Origin: Microbacterium hydrocarbonoxydans
GTDB lineage: Bacteria > Actinomycetota > Actinomycetes > Actinomycetales > Microbacteriaceae
DNA length: 64,000 nt
Assembly: GCF_904831005.1 (NCBI RefSeq)
Contig: NZ_LR882982.1
Span: 1,488,001-1,552,000, forward strand
Reading direction: 5' to 3'
Below, one piece after another: positions 42,932 to 51,733 of the stretch; position 1 is the stretch's first letter, and the number at the start of each line of letters is the position of its first letter. The notes beneath the pieces were generated by a model. The model was not told where the DNA came from, searched no databases, and was given only the letters and a program-made list of their open reading frames with translations. Both the position numbers and the translations under genes were made by a program.

Positions 42932-43468
42932 TCACACGGGAGCGCAGCAGGGGAGCAGCACGGCGCGCGCCACCGGGCCGAAGAGTAGAAGAGGATTCAG
43001 GTAGACCCCGTCCAGACGCACGCCGATGTGCAGAGTTCCTGCGGCTGCGTGTCCGCCCTGCCCGACGGTGCCGAGCACGTCACCCCTCGACACGGTCTCG
43101 CCCGGTGACAGCTCCGAGAGCAGCGGTTCGAAGGTCGAGACGTAGCCGCCCGGATGCTCGACGGTGAGGAGCGGACGATCGACGACGGTGCCTCGGAACG
43201 CCACCACCCCGTCGTCCGGCGCCCGCACGATCCCGCTTCCGGGGCTCACATCGATGCCGCGATGCCCCGCCGCGTAGTCATGGGCCGGTGCACGGTATGG
43301 GGTCACGATGTCCTGAGGACCGTCCAGCGGCCAGTCCCAGACGGGTCGCGACGAGTCGAGGCGAGCCGCCTCCGCGGGAGTCGCGTTCGCTCCCGACGCG
43401 GGGCAGATGGTGATCACCAGCACGACCATCGCAAGAAGGCGCAGGGGGCGTGCTCGACGGCTGTGCAT
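42932..43468 (-). CDS. secreted M23/LytM-fold protein, probably inactive
   Basis: 178 residues. Signal peptide at 1-29 ('[21 protein letters not shown]'-type core). LytM domain with '[15 protein letters not shown]' (metal His and Asp kept) and '[19 protein letters not shown]'. The HxH motif is T-L-H, so the metal His remains but the catalytic His is Thr, and the usual YAHL His is replaced in '[10 protein letters not shown]'. Probably a peptidoglycan-binding or regulatory LytM protein. Convergent with xerC, divergent from rpsB. GTG 43486 is an alternative start. Confidence 0.8.
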   Translation of the reverse strand: MHSRRARPLRLLAMVVLVITICPASGANATPAEAARLDSSRPVWDWPLDGPQDIVTPYRAPAHDYAAGHRGIDVSPGSGIVRAPDDGVVAFRGTVVDRPLLTVEHPGGYVSTFEPLLSELSPGETVSRGDVLGTVGQGGHAAAGTLHIGVRLDGVYLNPLLLFGPVARAVLLPCCAPV

Positions 43469-43486
43469 CGACCGATCTTCGGACAC

Positions 43487-43774
43487 TCGCGCATCGCGGG
43501 GTGCGCGGTGCAGCCGTCACGTCCGGCGTCGGTGAGGTCCTCCACGATCCGGCGAACGGTGCAGAGACAGTCGCGGGCGAGGATCCTGTATGATGAACGA
43601 GCACCTCGATCTCGAGGTGACTACGCGTGCCCAGAGCGACTTCGGTCGTGGCATCCACTCCCACAGGTCCTTGCTTCATGCGGGCGGGAGTGCGCCGGGC
43701 ACCAGGAAGTTCGATCGTCCGATCGACTTGACAACCTCAATGGCGCAGAATCGCGCCGGAACAAGGAGACGACC
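43487..43774 (+). promoter_or_regulatory. rpsB promoter and leader
   Basis: TATGAT (43589-43594) is a good -10 box with a poor -35. The leader of about 170 bases begins with a perfect stem CACCTCGA/TCGAGGTG (43602-43609 with 43612-43619). S2 often controls its own operon through its leader in bacteria; this stem is a candidate part. No gene seen. Confidence 0.45.
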
Positions 43775-44719
43775 ATGGCTGTGGTCACCATCCGCCAGCT
43801 GCTCGACAGCGGCGTTCACTTCGGACACCAGACCCGTCGGTGGAACCCGAAGGTCAAGCGCTTCATCCTCACCGAGCGCAGCGGCATCCACATCATCGAC
43901 CTCCAGCAGTCGCTCGGCTACATCGACAAGGCCTACGACTTCGTCAAGGAGACCGTCGCGCACGGCGGCACCATCCTCTTCGTCGGTACGAAGAAGCAGG
44001 CGCAGGAGATCCTCGCCGAGCAGGCCACGCGCGTCGGTCAGCCCTACGTCAACCAGCGCTGGCTCGGTGGACTCCTCACCAACTTCCAGACCATCGCGAA
44101 GCGTCTCGCCCGCATGAAGGAGCTCGAGGAGCTCGACTACGAGAACCCGGCCGCCTCCGGCTTCACCAAGAAGGAGCTCCTTCTCAAGAAGCGCGAGCTG
44201 GACAAGCTCCACAAGTCCCTCGGTGGTATCCGCAACCTCACCAAGACGCCGTCCGCCCTCTGGGTCGTCGACGCCAAGCGTGAGCACCTCGCCATCGACG
44301 AGGCCAAGAAGCTGGGCATCCCGGTGATCGGCATCCTCGACACCAACGCCGACCCGGACGACTTCCAGTACCCGATCCCCGGCAACGACGACGCGATCCG
44401 CTCGGTCTCGCTGCTCACCCGCATCATCGCGGATGCAGCCGCAGAGGGCCTGCAGCAGAAGCACAACCCTGAGACGGGCGACGCTGAGCCGCTCGCCGAC
44501 TGGGAGAAGGAGCTCCTCGAAGCTCCCGTCCAGGAGTCGGCTGACGCCGCAGAGGTCGATGACGCCGCCGCCGACGAGGCTGCAGCCGTCGAGACGCCTG
44601 CTGCTGACGAGACCGCTGCCGACGAGGCCGGCGCTGAGGCTCACGACGAGGCCATCGCTGCCGCGTCCGGTGAGGAGACCGCTGAGGTCGCCGCCGCCGA
44701 GGCAGCAGACGCCAAGTAA
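43775..44719 (+). CDS. rpsB: 30S ribosomal protein S2
   Basis: 314 residues; the S2 core ('[20 protein letters not shown]', '[16 protein letters not shown]') ends near 245 and is followed by about 65 Ala/Glu/Asp residues. AAGGAG lies before ATG 43775. Operon with tsf. Confidence 0.97.
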   Translation: MAVVTIRQLLDSGVHFGHQTRRWNPKVKRFILTERSGIHIIDLQQSLGYIDKAYDFVKETVAHGGTILFVGTKKQAQEILAEQATRVGQPYVNQRWLGGLLTNFQTIAKRLARMKELEELDYENPAASGFTKKELLLKKRELDKLHKSLGGIRNLTKTPSALWVVDAKREHLAIDEAKKLGIPVIGILDTNADPDDFQYPIPGNDDAIRSVSLLTRIIADAAAEGLQQKHNPETGDAEPLADWEKELLEAPVQESADAAEVDDAAADEAAAVETPAADETAADEAGAEAHDEAIAAASGEETAEVAAAEAADAK

Positions 44720-44763
44720 TTCCGCGACCACCACACACATCACGAAGCAAGGAGCCACCACAC

Positions 44764-45591
44764 ATGGCCAACTTCACCATCGCCGACCTCAAGGCGCTGC
44801 GTGAGCAGCTCGGCACGGGAATGGTCGACACCAAGAAGGCGCTCGAGGAGGCTGACGGAGACGTCGAGAAGGCCACCGAGATCCTGCGTCTCAAGGGTGC
44901 CAAGGGCAACGCGAAGCGCGCTGACCGTTCCACCAGCGAGGGCCTCATCGTCGCTCGCGAGCAGGACGGCGCTGTGACGCTGATCGAGCTCGCATGCGAG
45001 ACGGACTTCGTCGCGAAGAACGAGCGCTTCATCGCGCTGGCCGACAAGGTCGCAGACGCCGTGGCAGCCGTCAAGGCAGACTCGGTCGAGGCTGCTCTCG
45101 CCGCCCAGGCGGGCGACAAGAGCGTCGAGCAGGTCATCTCCGAAGAGGCCGCGATCATCGGCGAGAAGGTCGAACTGCGCCGTGCGCGCACGATCTCCGG
45201 CGACAAGGTCGAGGTCTACCTGCACCGCACGAGCAAGGATCTGCCTCCGCAGATCGGCGTCGTCGTCGCCTACTCGGGTGACGATGCCGAGACCGCTCGC
45301 AGCATCGCGCAGCACATCTCGTTCGCGAACCCGTCGTACCTGTCCCGTGAGGACGTCCCGGCTGACGCCGTGGAGAAGGAGCGCGAGATCGTGACCGAGA
45401 TCTCCCGCAACGAGGGCAAGCCGGAAGCGGCGCTGCCCAAGATCGTCGAGGGCCGTGTCTCCGCGTTCATCAAGCAGGTCGCTCTGCTCGAGCAGGACTA
45501 CGCGAAGGACAACAAGCTCTCTGTCGCCCAGGTGGCGAAGGACGCCGGTATCACCGTGACGGACTTCGCGCGCTTCAAGGTCGGCGCGTAA
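44764..45591 (+). CDS. tsf: translation elongation factor Ts
   Basis: Nucleotide exchange factor of EF-Tu. 275 residues; '[20 protein letters not shown]' and '[15 protein letters not shown]' are the two signatures. AAGGAG upstream. Follows rpsB by 44 bases and ends at a strong terminator. Confidence 0.97.
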   Translation: MANFTIADLKALREQLGTGMVDTKKALEEADGDVEKATEILRLKGAKGNAKRADRSTSEGLIVAREQDGAVTLIELACETDFVAKNERFIALADKVADAVAAVKADSVEAALAAQAGDKSVEQVISEEAAIIGEKVELRRARTISGDKVEVYLHRTSKDLPPQIGVVVAYSGDDAETARSIAQHISFANPSYLSREDVPADAVEKEREIVTEISRNEGKPEAALPKIVEGRVSAFIKQVALLEQDYAKDNKLSVAQVAKDAGITVTDFARFKVGA

Positions 45592-45599
45592 CATCGTCG

Positions 45600-45632
45600 A
45601 AGGGGTTCGGATCAACGCGATCCGGACCCCTT
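45600..45632 (+). terminator. terminator after tsf
   Basis: Arms 45600-45613 and 45619-45632 pair over 14 positions with one G-T, loop of five, then CTTC. Separates rpsB-tsf from pyrH. Confidence 0.85.
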
Positions 45633-45682
45633 CTTCATGCCCAGAAGGCACTATCTTGAATCGGGACGAGAGGATCACCCCC

Positions 45683-46399
45683 ATGACCGACCGCACAGGA
45701 CGCCGCCGCGTTCTTCTCAAGCTCTCCGGCGAGGCGTTCGGCGCCGGCCAGCTCGGCGTCAACCCCGACGTCGTCAGTCAGATCGCGCGTGACATCGCGG
45801 CCGCGGTCGATCGCGTCGAGATCGCCATCGTCGTCGGTGGCGGCAACTTCTTCCGTGGCGCCGAGCTCAGTCAGCGCGGCATGGACCGCGGACGCGCCGA
45901 CTACATGGGCATGCTCGGTACCGTGATGAACGCGTTGGCGCTGCAGGACTTCCTCGAACAGGCCGGCGCACCCACGCGCGTCCAGTCCGCCATCTCGATG
46001 ACCCAGGTCGCGGAGCCGTACATCCCGCTGCGTGCCGAGCGCCACATGGAGAAGGGCCGGGTGGTCATCTTCGGCGCAGGCGCAGGCCTCCCATACTTCT
46101 CCACCGACACCGTCGCCGCTCAGCGTGCGCTCGAGATCGGTGCACAGGAGGTTCTCGTGGCCAAGAACGGCGTCGACGCGATCTACACGGCCGACCCGAA
46201 CAAGCATGCGGATGCTGAGCGCATCGAACGCGTCACCTACCGGGATGCTCTCCAACAGGGTCTCAAGGTCGTCGATTCGACCGCGTTCAGCCTGTGCATG
46301 GACAACAACATGGATATGCGCGTGTTCGGCATGGAACCCGCCGGCAATGTCACCCGGGCACTTCTCGGCGAGCCCATCGGAACTCTCGTCACCGCCTGA
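45683..46399 (+). CDS. pyrH: UMP kinase
   Basis: Phosphorylates UMP. 238 residues, hexameric amino-acid-kinase fold: '[13 protein letters not shown]', '[13 protein letters not shown]', '[11 protein letters not shown]'. ATG 45683 has GAGAGG upstream; a TTG at 45656 is less likely. TATCTT at about 45652-45657 may be its -10 box. Confidence 0.96.
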   Translation: MTDRTGRRRVLLKLSGEAFGAGQLGVNPDVVSQIARDIAAAVDRVEIAIVVGGGNFFRGAELSQRGMDRGRADYMGMLGTVMNALALQDFLEQAGAPTRVQSAISMTQVAEPYIPLRAERHMEKGRVVIFGAGAGLPYFSTDTVAAQRALEIGAQEVLVAKNGVDAIYTADPNKHADAERIERVTYRDALQQGLKVVDSTAFSLCMDNNMDMRVFGMEPAGNVTRALLGEPIGTLVTA

Positions 46400-46465
46400 G
46401 TGCCTGACTGGGCTCGCGGGCCCGGGCCGATAGAATTGCTTCACACCCCGACGATAGGAGTCACC

Positions 46466-47020
46466 GTGATCGCGGATGTCCTCGCAGAAACCACTTCTCG
46501 TATGGCCCGAGCGGTCGATGCAGCCAAGGAGGACTTCTCCACTGTGCGCACAGGACGGGCGAATCCGCAGCTGTTCCAGAAGCTGCTCGTCGACTACTAC
46601 GGGACGCCCACCCCTCTGGCGCAGCTCGCCTCGCTCGCGAACCCCGAGGCTCGTTCGCTGCTGATCACGCCATACGACAAGTCCGCGCTCAAGGCGATCG
46701 AGCAGGCCGTTCGCGACATGCCGAACCTCGGCGCGAACCCGACGAACGACGGCAACATCGTTCGTGTCACGATGCCCGAGCTCACCGCGGACCGCCGCAA
46801 GGAGTACGTCAAGCTCGTCAAGTCGAAGGGCGAAGACGCGAAGGTCCACGTCCGCGGCATCCGCCGCAAGGCGAAGGACGAACTCGACGCACTCAAGAAC
46901 GAGGTCGGCGAGGACGAGATCGCCCGTGGCGAGAAGGAACTCGACGCCCTCACGCGCCAGCACGTCGACCTGATCGACGACGCACTCAAGCGCAAAGAGG
47001 CCGAACTGCTCGAGGTGTAG
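46466..47020 (+). CDS. frr: ribosome recycling factor
   Basis: 184 residues; '[20 protein letters not shown]' and '[20 protein letters not shown]' are standard. GTG 46466 with TAGGAG upstream. Five bases precede cdsA. Confidence 0.96.
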   Translation: MIADVLAETTSRMARAVDAAKEDFSTVRTGRANPQLFQKLLVDYYGTPTPLAQLASLANPEARSLLITPYDKSALKAIEQAVRDMPNLGANPTNDGNIVRVTMPELTADRRKEYVKLVKSKGEDAKVHVRGIRRKAKDELDALKNEVGEDEIARGEKELDALTRQHVDLIDDALKRKEAELLEV

Positions 47021-47025
47021 GCGGG

Positions 47026-48165
47026 ATGTCAGACGATTCCACCGGTGCCGGCGACGATCAGCCGAACACGCGCCGCGAGGCGCGCGACTCATCGGCGTCG
47101 ACCGGCGGTGTCACCGGCGGCGACGGAACAGTCCCTGTCTTCGACATCGGAGATGCTCCGCCCCGTCCGCCGCTGCCTCGCGGCGACGCGCCCGTAACGG
47201 CATCGGTACTGGATACTGCCGAACACAAAGTCATCAGAGATCAATGGCGCATGGCCCGGGATGAGCTCGGCACCCATGTCTCGAACGCGCGTGACCAGTT
47301 CGACCAGGCGAACGAGAGGATCAAGGAGCGCACCGGACGCGACCTGGTGCTCGCGATCTTGATCGGTCTCGCCTTCGGCGGCGCTCTTCTCGCCTCGTTG
47401 CTGTTCATCAAGGTGCTGTTCGTGCCGTTCGCCCTCGCCGCAGCCCTGCTCGGGGTGTACGAGCTGGCGCTGGCACTGCGCACCGCCGGTCGGCGGGTCG
47501 ACATCGCGCCGCAGCTCGGTGCCGCCGCTCTGGTCGTGCTCACCGCATTCTTCGTCGACGTGTGGCTGGTCTGGGTCATGCTGTTCATCGCGGTGGCCGT
47601 CGTGATCGTCTGGCGACTCGTCGCGCAGATGATGACGAAGGACGGTCGTACCTACGGCGACGTGCTGACGGATGCTGTCGTCGCCGGTTTCGTCCAGATC
47701 TACGTGCCGTTCCTCGCGGCGGTCGCGCTGATCCTGCTGAAGCAGGACGGCGGGCAGTGGTGGGTCTTGAGTTTCATCGCGATCGCCGTCGTCGCCGACA
47801 CGGGCGCGTACGCTGCGGGACTGGCGTTCGGCCGTCATCCGATGGCGCCGAGGATCAGCCCCAAGAAGACCTGGGAGGGCTTCGGCGGTGCCGTGGTCGG
47901 GTCGATCACAGCCGGTGTCCTGCTGGCGATCTTCCTGCTCGGTCTGCCCTGGTGGTTCGGCGTCATCTTCGGAGTCGCCATCCTGCTGTCCGCGACATTG
48001 GGCGACCTCGGGGAATCCATGCTCAAGCGCGATCTCGGAATCAAGGACATGAGTTCGTGGCTTCCCGGGCACGGGGGTCTGCTGGATCGCTTGGACAGCA
48101 TTCTGCCGTCGACGGTCCCGGCGCTCTGCCTCTACTTCCTCTTCTCCTCCTGGACGGTGCTGTGA
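47026..48165 (+). CDS. cdsA: phosphatidate cytidylyltransferase (CDP-DAG synthase)
   Basis: Makes CDP-diacylglycerol from phosphatidate and CTP in the membrane. 379 residues, with a 105-residue hydrophilic N-terminal extension containing a Gln/Arg helix ('DQFDQANERIKERTGRDL') before eight helices. Signature 'SPKKTWEGFGGAVVGS ... GDLGESMLKRDLGIKD' with the catalytic Asp residues is present, closing in 'LPGHGGLLDRLDS'. Overlaps the next ATG by one base. Confidence 0.95.
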   Translation: MSDDSTGAGDDQPNTRREARDSSASTGGVTGGDGTVPVFDIGDAPPRPPLPRGDAPVTASVLDTAEHKVIRDQWRMARDELGTHVSNARDQFDQANERIKERTGRDLVLAILIGLAFGGALLASLLFIKVLFVPFALAAALLGVYELALALRTAGRRVDIAPQLGAAALVVLTAFFVDVWLVWVMLFIAVAVVIVWRLVAQMMTKDGRTYGDVLTDAVVAGFVQIYVPFLAAVALILLKQDGGQWWVLSFIAIAVVADTGAYAAGLAFGRHPMAPRISPKKTWEGFGGAVVGSITAGVLLAIFLLGLPWWFGVIFGVAILLSATLGDLGESMLKRDLGIKDMSSWLPGHGGLLDRLDSILPSTVPALCLYFLFSSWTVL

Positions 48166-48749
48166 TGACTTCCGATGACGTGTCGATCCGTGAGGGCGGG
48201 ACCCGCACGGCCCCGGCGTTCTCTCTGACCACCGGACGTGACAGGGGATACCACCGGGCGGCCGTCGACACCTTCCTGGCCGCGGCGCGCGCCGCGTTCG
48301 AGAACTCGAACGGCGAGCTCACCGCCGCCGACGTCAGAGTCGCGTCGTTCCCGCTGGTGAAGGAAGGCTATGACGTGGCCGAAGTCGATGCTGCTCTCGG
48401 CCGGGTGGAGGACGCGCTGGCAGCCCGAGAGCGCGACCAGGCTGTGCGGTCGCGCGGAGCCGGAGTGTGGGTCGATCAGGCTCGTGGCGACGCGCAGGTC
48501 ATCCTCGACCACCTCGCTCGTCCGGCGCGTCACCGGTTCGCCCGCACCAACGTTCTCACCTTCGGCTATCGCGTCGACGAGGTCGATCACGTCGCCGGTC
48601 GCATCGTCAGGTACCTTCGCGACGGCGAGGCGCTCACTGCCGAGCAGCTCCGTTCGGCGGCATTCCGCATGCAGCGCGGCGGTTATCGCGAAGAGCAGGT
48701 CGACGCTCTGCTCGACGCGACCGTCGATGTGATCCTGGCGGTTCGCTGA
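48165..48749 (+). CDS. DivIVA-motif repeat protein
   Basis: 194 residues containing four copies of a motif G-Y-x3-x-V-D-x-hydrophobic: 'GYHRAAVDTFL', 'GYDVAEVDAALG', 'GYRVDEVDHVAG' and 'GYREEQVDALLD', at about 24, 63, 119 and 164. This is the DivIVA-domain signature (GYxxxEVDxF). No coiled-coil tail, so it is not a full DivIVA/Wag31; it might associate with the pole or septum. ATG overlaps the cdsA stop. Confidence 0.8.
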   Translation: MTSDDVSIREGGTRTAPAFSLTTGRDRGYHRAAVDTFLAAARAAFENSNGELTAADVRVASFPLVKEGYDVAEVDAALGRVEDALAARERDQAVRSRGAGVWVDQARGDAQVILDHLARPARHRFARTNVLTFGYRVDEVDHVAGRIVRYLRDGEALTAEQLRSAAFRMQRGGYREEQVDALLDATVDVILAVR

Positions 48750-48798
48750 ACGTTCACCGTGGTCGAGCGGCTGACCACCGGGTAGACTCCCTCATATC

Positions 48799-49479
48799 GT
48801 GAACCCCCGAGACGACATGATCCTGAAGCGCGAAGATGAGACGCCGGTGCGTGCAACACCGGCGCTTTCTGTGCGCAAGGGATCACGAAAGCACACCGTC
48901 GCAGGTATCGTGAGCGCACTCGCGGTCATCGGATTCGCCGGAGCCATGGTCGCACCCACCGGGGTGGCGCTCGCACAGCAGCCCGCGGAAGCGGCTCCCG
49001 AGTCGGCATACTCCCTCGCACTCGCGGACACGCAGAATCTCACCGTCACGTCTGACGGCGCGGCGATCGCGCCGGTGCAGCGCGGGACGTTCACCGTCTA
49101 CGTGACGCCCACGCCGACTCCCACCCCCACGCCGACGGAGAAGGCTCCGTCGCCCTCATCGCCCGGCGGCGGCGGCGGCGGACCGCTGTTCTACACGGGT
49201 GGAGGCGCTCCCGCTGAGTGGATGGCGGCTGCCGGTATCGCGGAGGGCGATTGGGGATACGTCGACTACATCGTGTCTCGAGAGAGTGGCTGGAACCCCA
49301 ACGCCACCAACAAGTCCTCCGGCGCATGCGGACTGGTCCAAGCACTGCCGTGCAGCAAGGTGCCCGGCAACGGTTACGATCCGATCGACAACCTGAGGTG
49401 GGCGACGGGCTACGCGACCGGGCGGTACGGCAGCTGGGCCGGCGCGCACGCCTTCTGGACGAAGAACCACTGGTGGTGA
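48799..49479 (+). CDS. secreted lytic transglycosylase-like protein
   Basis: 226 residues. Basic N-terminus, one hydrophobic helix with 'AMVAPTGVALAQQPAEAAPE' (likely signal cleavage after ALA), a Pro-Thr linker 'VTPTPTPTPTPTEKAPSPS' and a C-terminal lysozyme/SLT-like domain with Glu in 'IVSRESGWNPNATNKSSGAC', 'NLRWATGYATGRYGSWAGAH' and 'HNHWW'-like 'TKNHWW'. Acts on peptidoglycan outside the cell. GTG start; TAGACT lies ten bases upstream. A GC hairpin (48842-48864) lies in codons 15-22. Confidence 0.83.
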   Translation: MNPRDDMILKREDETPVRATPALSVRKGSRKHTVAGIVSALAVIGFAGAMVAPTGVALAQQPAEAAPESAYSLALADTQNLTVTSDGAAIAPVQRGTFTVYVTPTPTPTPTPTEKAPSPSSPGGGGGGPLFYTGGGAPAEWMAAAGIAEGDWGYVDYIVSRESGWNPNATNKSSGACGLVQALPCSKVPGNGYDPIDNLRWATGYATGRYGSWAGAHAFWTKNHWW

Positions 49480-49488
49480 GCGGCGGTC

Positions 49489-49776
49489 ATGCCCCGCTCA
49501 CATCGCCGCCGTCAGACGCGCCCGGAGTCTGACGATTCTCTCGATCGTCTGCTCGCATCGTGGAAGCGCACCGAGGTGCGTCGAGGCGCGGAATGGACCG
49601 TGCAACCGGTCTCGGCCGTGCAGGCGCAGAAGGAATACAGCTGCCCGGGATGCAGCCGCATGATCGAACCGGGAACCGCTCATCTCGTCGCGTGGCGCGC
49701 CGACGGGGTGCTCGGCGATGCTGCCGATCTGGCGGCGCGCAGACATTGGCACACGCACTGCTGGAGGTTGGCATGA
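49489..49776 (+). CDS. small putative zinc-binding protein
   Basis: 95 residues. 'YSCPGCSRMIEPG' (CxxC) and 'RRHWHTHCWRLA' (H, H and C at the end) could form a zinc ribbon, related to ATP/GTP-binding-labelled small actinobacterial proteins; function unknown. Very basic N-terminus 'MPRSHRRRQTRP' suggests nucleic-acid or ribosome contact. Overlaps the hydrolase start by four bases. Confidence 0.65.
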   Translation: MPRSHRRRQTRPESDDSLDRLLASWKRTEVRRGAEWTVQPVSAVQAQKEYSCPGCSRMIEPGTAHLVAWRADGVLGDAADLAARRHWHTHCWRLA

Positions 49777-50492
49777 GCATCGAGATCCGTGGACCCATCG
49801 AGTTGCCGGCGAGACGCGAGGCCATCGAGCTCACCACGGCAGACGAGCTCACCCTCGTCGGAGAGCTCGCTGTGCCGGAGTCGACCGCTCCCGTCGCGAC
49901 ACTCGTCACCCTGCACCCGCTGCCCACGGCCGGGGGCTTCATGGACTCCCACATCCTTCGCAAGGCCGCGGCGCGGCTTCCCGCCACGGCGGACCTCGCT
50001 GTGCTGAGGTTCAACACGCGCGGCACGAGCTCACCACGCGGCACGAGCGAGGGGCGCTTCGACGGCGGCGGCGCCGAACAGTTCGACGTCGCTGCGGCGA
50101 TGGACTTCGTCCGCGATCGAGCGCTTCCGCGCCCCTGGCTCCTCGGGTGGTCGTTCGGTACGGAGCTCGCTCTGAAGTACGGGCGCGACCACGATGTCGA
50201 GGGCATCATCCTTCTCTCCCCGCCGCTGCACCGGGCGACGGATGACGAGGTCGCCGCGTGGGCCGAGTCGGGGGTCGACGTGATCATTCTCGTGCCGGAG
50301 TTCGATGACTACCTCCGGCCCGATGAAGCTCGCGAGCGCTTCGCATCGATCCCGCACGCGACGTTGATCGCGGTGGAGGGCGGAAAGCACCTGTGGGTGG
50401 GGGAGACCCAGACGCGTCGCGTCCTCACCGAGATCGTCGCCGCCGTGTATCCCGCTGCGCTCCCGCTGCCGACGACGTGGCCGAGCGACTAG
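49773..50492 (+). CDS. alpha/beta hydrolase
   Basis: 239 residues. Nucleophile elbow 'LLGWSFGTELAL' (GWSFG), Asp in 'PEFDDYLRPDEAR', His in 'VEGGKHLWVG'. 'LVTLHPLPTAGGFMDSHIL' is the oxyanion loop (HPxPxxGG). Substrate unknown. Translationally coupled to the zinc protein. Confidence 0.88.
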   Translation: MSIEIRGPIELPARREAIELTTADELTLVGELAVPESTAPVATLVTLHPLPTAGGFMDSHILRKAAARLPATADLAVLRFNTRGTSSPRGTSEGRFDGGGAEQFDVAAAMDFVRDRALPRPWLLGWSFGTELALKYGRDHDVEGIILLSPPLHRATDDEVAAWAESGVDVIILVPEFDDYLRPDEARERFASIPHATLIAVEGGKHLWVGETQTRRVLTEIVAAVYPAALPLPTTWPSD

Positions 50493-51550
50493 AGCTCGTT
50501 CATCCGCGGTATCAGGACCTGACGGTAGATGATCAGGATGCTCGCCGCGACCGGGATGGCGATCAGCGCACCGAGGAGTCCGAGCAGACTGCCGCCTGCC
50601 AGAGCGGCGACCACGACGACCGCTCCGGGTACGGACACCGCGCGGCTCATGATCCTCGGGGAGATGACGTACGCCTCGATCTGCATGTAGATCAGGTAGT
50701 AGATGGCCGCCGCGATCGCGGTCCCGGGGGAGCCGAGTCCGGGAATGAGGCAGACGAGCACGATGATCGTCGATCCGGTGAGGGTGCCGACGAGCGGGAT
50801 GAGTGAGAAGAAGAACGCGATCACCGCGAGCACAGCAGGGAACGGGGCGTCGATGATGGTGAGGAAGATCATGCTCAGCACGCCGTTGATGACCCCCTGC
50901 GACACCTGCCCCATGACGTAGTACCCGACCGAGTCGGTGATCTGCTCGGCCAGATCGATGAACCGCTCGCGCTTCGAGGCAGGGGCGAGCTGGTAGACGG
51001 CCCTCTTCAGCGAGGGCGTGGACGCCGTGAGATAGATCGTCAGGATCAGCACGATGAAGGCGCCGAACAACCCGCCGACGACGGCGCCGCTGACCGCGAG
51101 CACTCCCTGGCCGATCGAGCCGCCGATCTGCGCCACATTCGTCTCGAGCCAGTTGGCGACGTACGCGAAGACCTCGTCGACCTTGAGGTTCGGGAAGGTG
51201 TCGACCATCCATTCGCGCAGGTCGTCGAGGAACGTGCCACGCTGCACGATGGCCGTGATCTGCGCGATGAGCTGCGAGATCTGGTCCACGAGAACAGGCA
51301 GCACGATCAGCACCACACCGGCGAACACGCCGAGCACGGCGACGATGGTGATGAGGACGGCCAGCCAGCGCGCGAGACGCCGGCGCTCGAGGAAGGTCAC
51401 GAGAGGGTCGAGTCCGAGGCTGAGGAACAGAGCCGTGCCGACGTAGAGAAGAACAGTAGACAGGCTCTCGACGCTCCCGATGAGCAGAATACCCAGACCG
51501 ACGCCGAGGGTCGCCACCAGCGCGGTGCGGAACGGGTTGTGGATCTTCAT
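50489..51550 (-). CDS. AI-2E family transporter
   Basis: 353-residue membrane protein of the AI-2 exporter superfamily with seven or eight helices: 'ALVATLGVGLGILLIGSV' at the start, 'VFAGVVLIVLPVLVDQIS', 'GSLLGLLGALIAIPVAASIL' near the end. Substrate not predictable. ATG 51550; GGAG upstream. Its TAG stop overlaps the hydrolase TAG in a CTAG palindrome at 50489-50492. Confidence 0.88.
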   Translation of the reverse strand: MKIHNPFRTALVATLGVGLGILLIGSVESLSTVLLYVGTALFLSLGLDPLVTFLERRRLARWLAVLITIVAVLGVFAGVVLIVLPVLVDQISQLIAQITAIVQRGTFLDDLREWMVDTFPNLKVDEVFAYVANWLETNVAQIGGSIGQGVLAVSGAVVGGLFGAFIVLILTIYLTASTPSLKRAVYQLAPASKRERFIDLAEQITDSVGYYVMGQVSQGVINGVLSMIFLTIIDAPFPAVLAVIAFFFSLIPLVGTLTGSTIIVLVCLIPGLGSPGTAIAAAIYYLIYMQIEAYVISPRIMSRAVSVPGAVVVVAALAGGSLLGLLGALIAIPVAASILIIYRQVLIPRMNEL

Positions 51551-51733
51551 CTCACGGCTCCTCGGGAAAAGCGGATGCTGCAAGGGTATCCACCGGGCGG
51601 GCTGTGATCGTCCACGACGTGCCGCGGTATGCCGGAGGCGGACCTCGTGGGCAACACACAGGTGATTTCGCTAGTCTGAAATGTCGAGTGTTGCGACTCG
51701 GGCGAGCGTCCGGGCCGCGTGAGGAGACTATTC

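Noticed and set aside
45656..45682. TTG start for pyrH adding nine residues
   Set aside because: ATG at 45683 has GAGAGG at good distance and matches the family N-terminus; the TTG falls in the likely -10 region.
49107..49145. Short direct repeats CCCACGCCGAC as a possible array
   Set aside because: They encode the Thr-Pro linker of the secreted protein; spacing is codon-driven and far too short for CRISPR.
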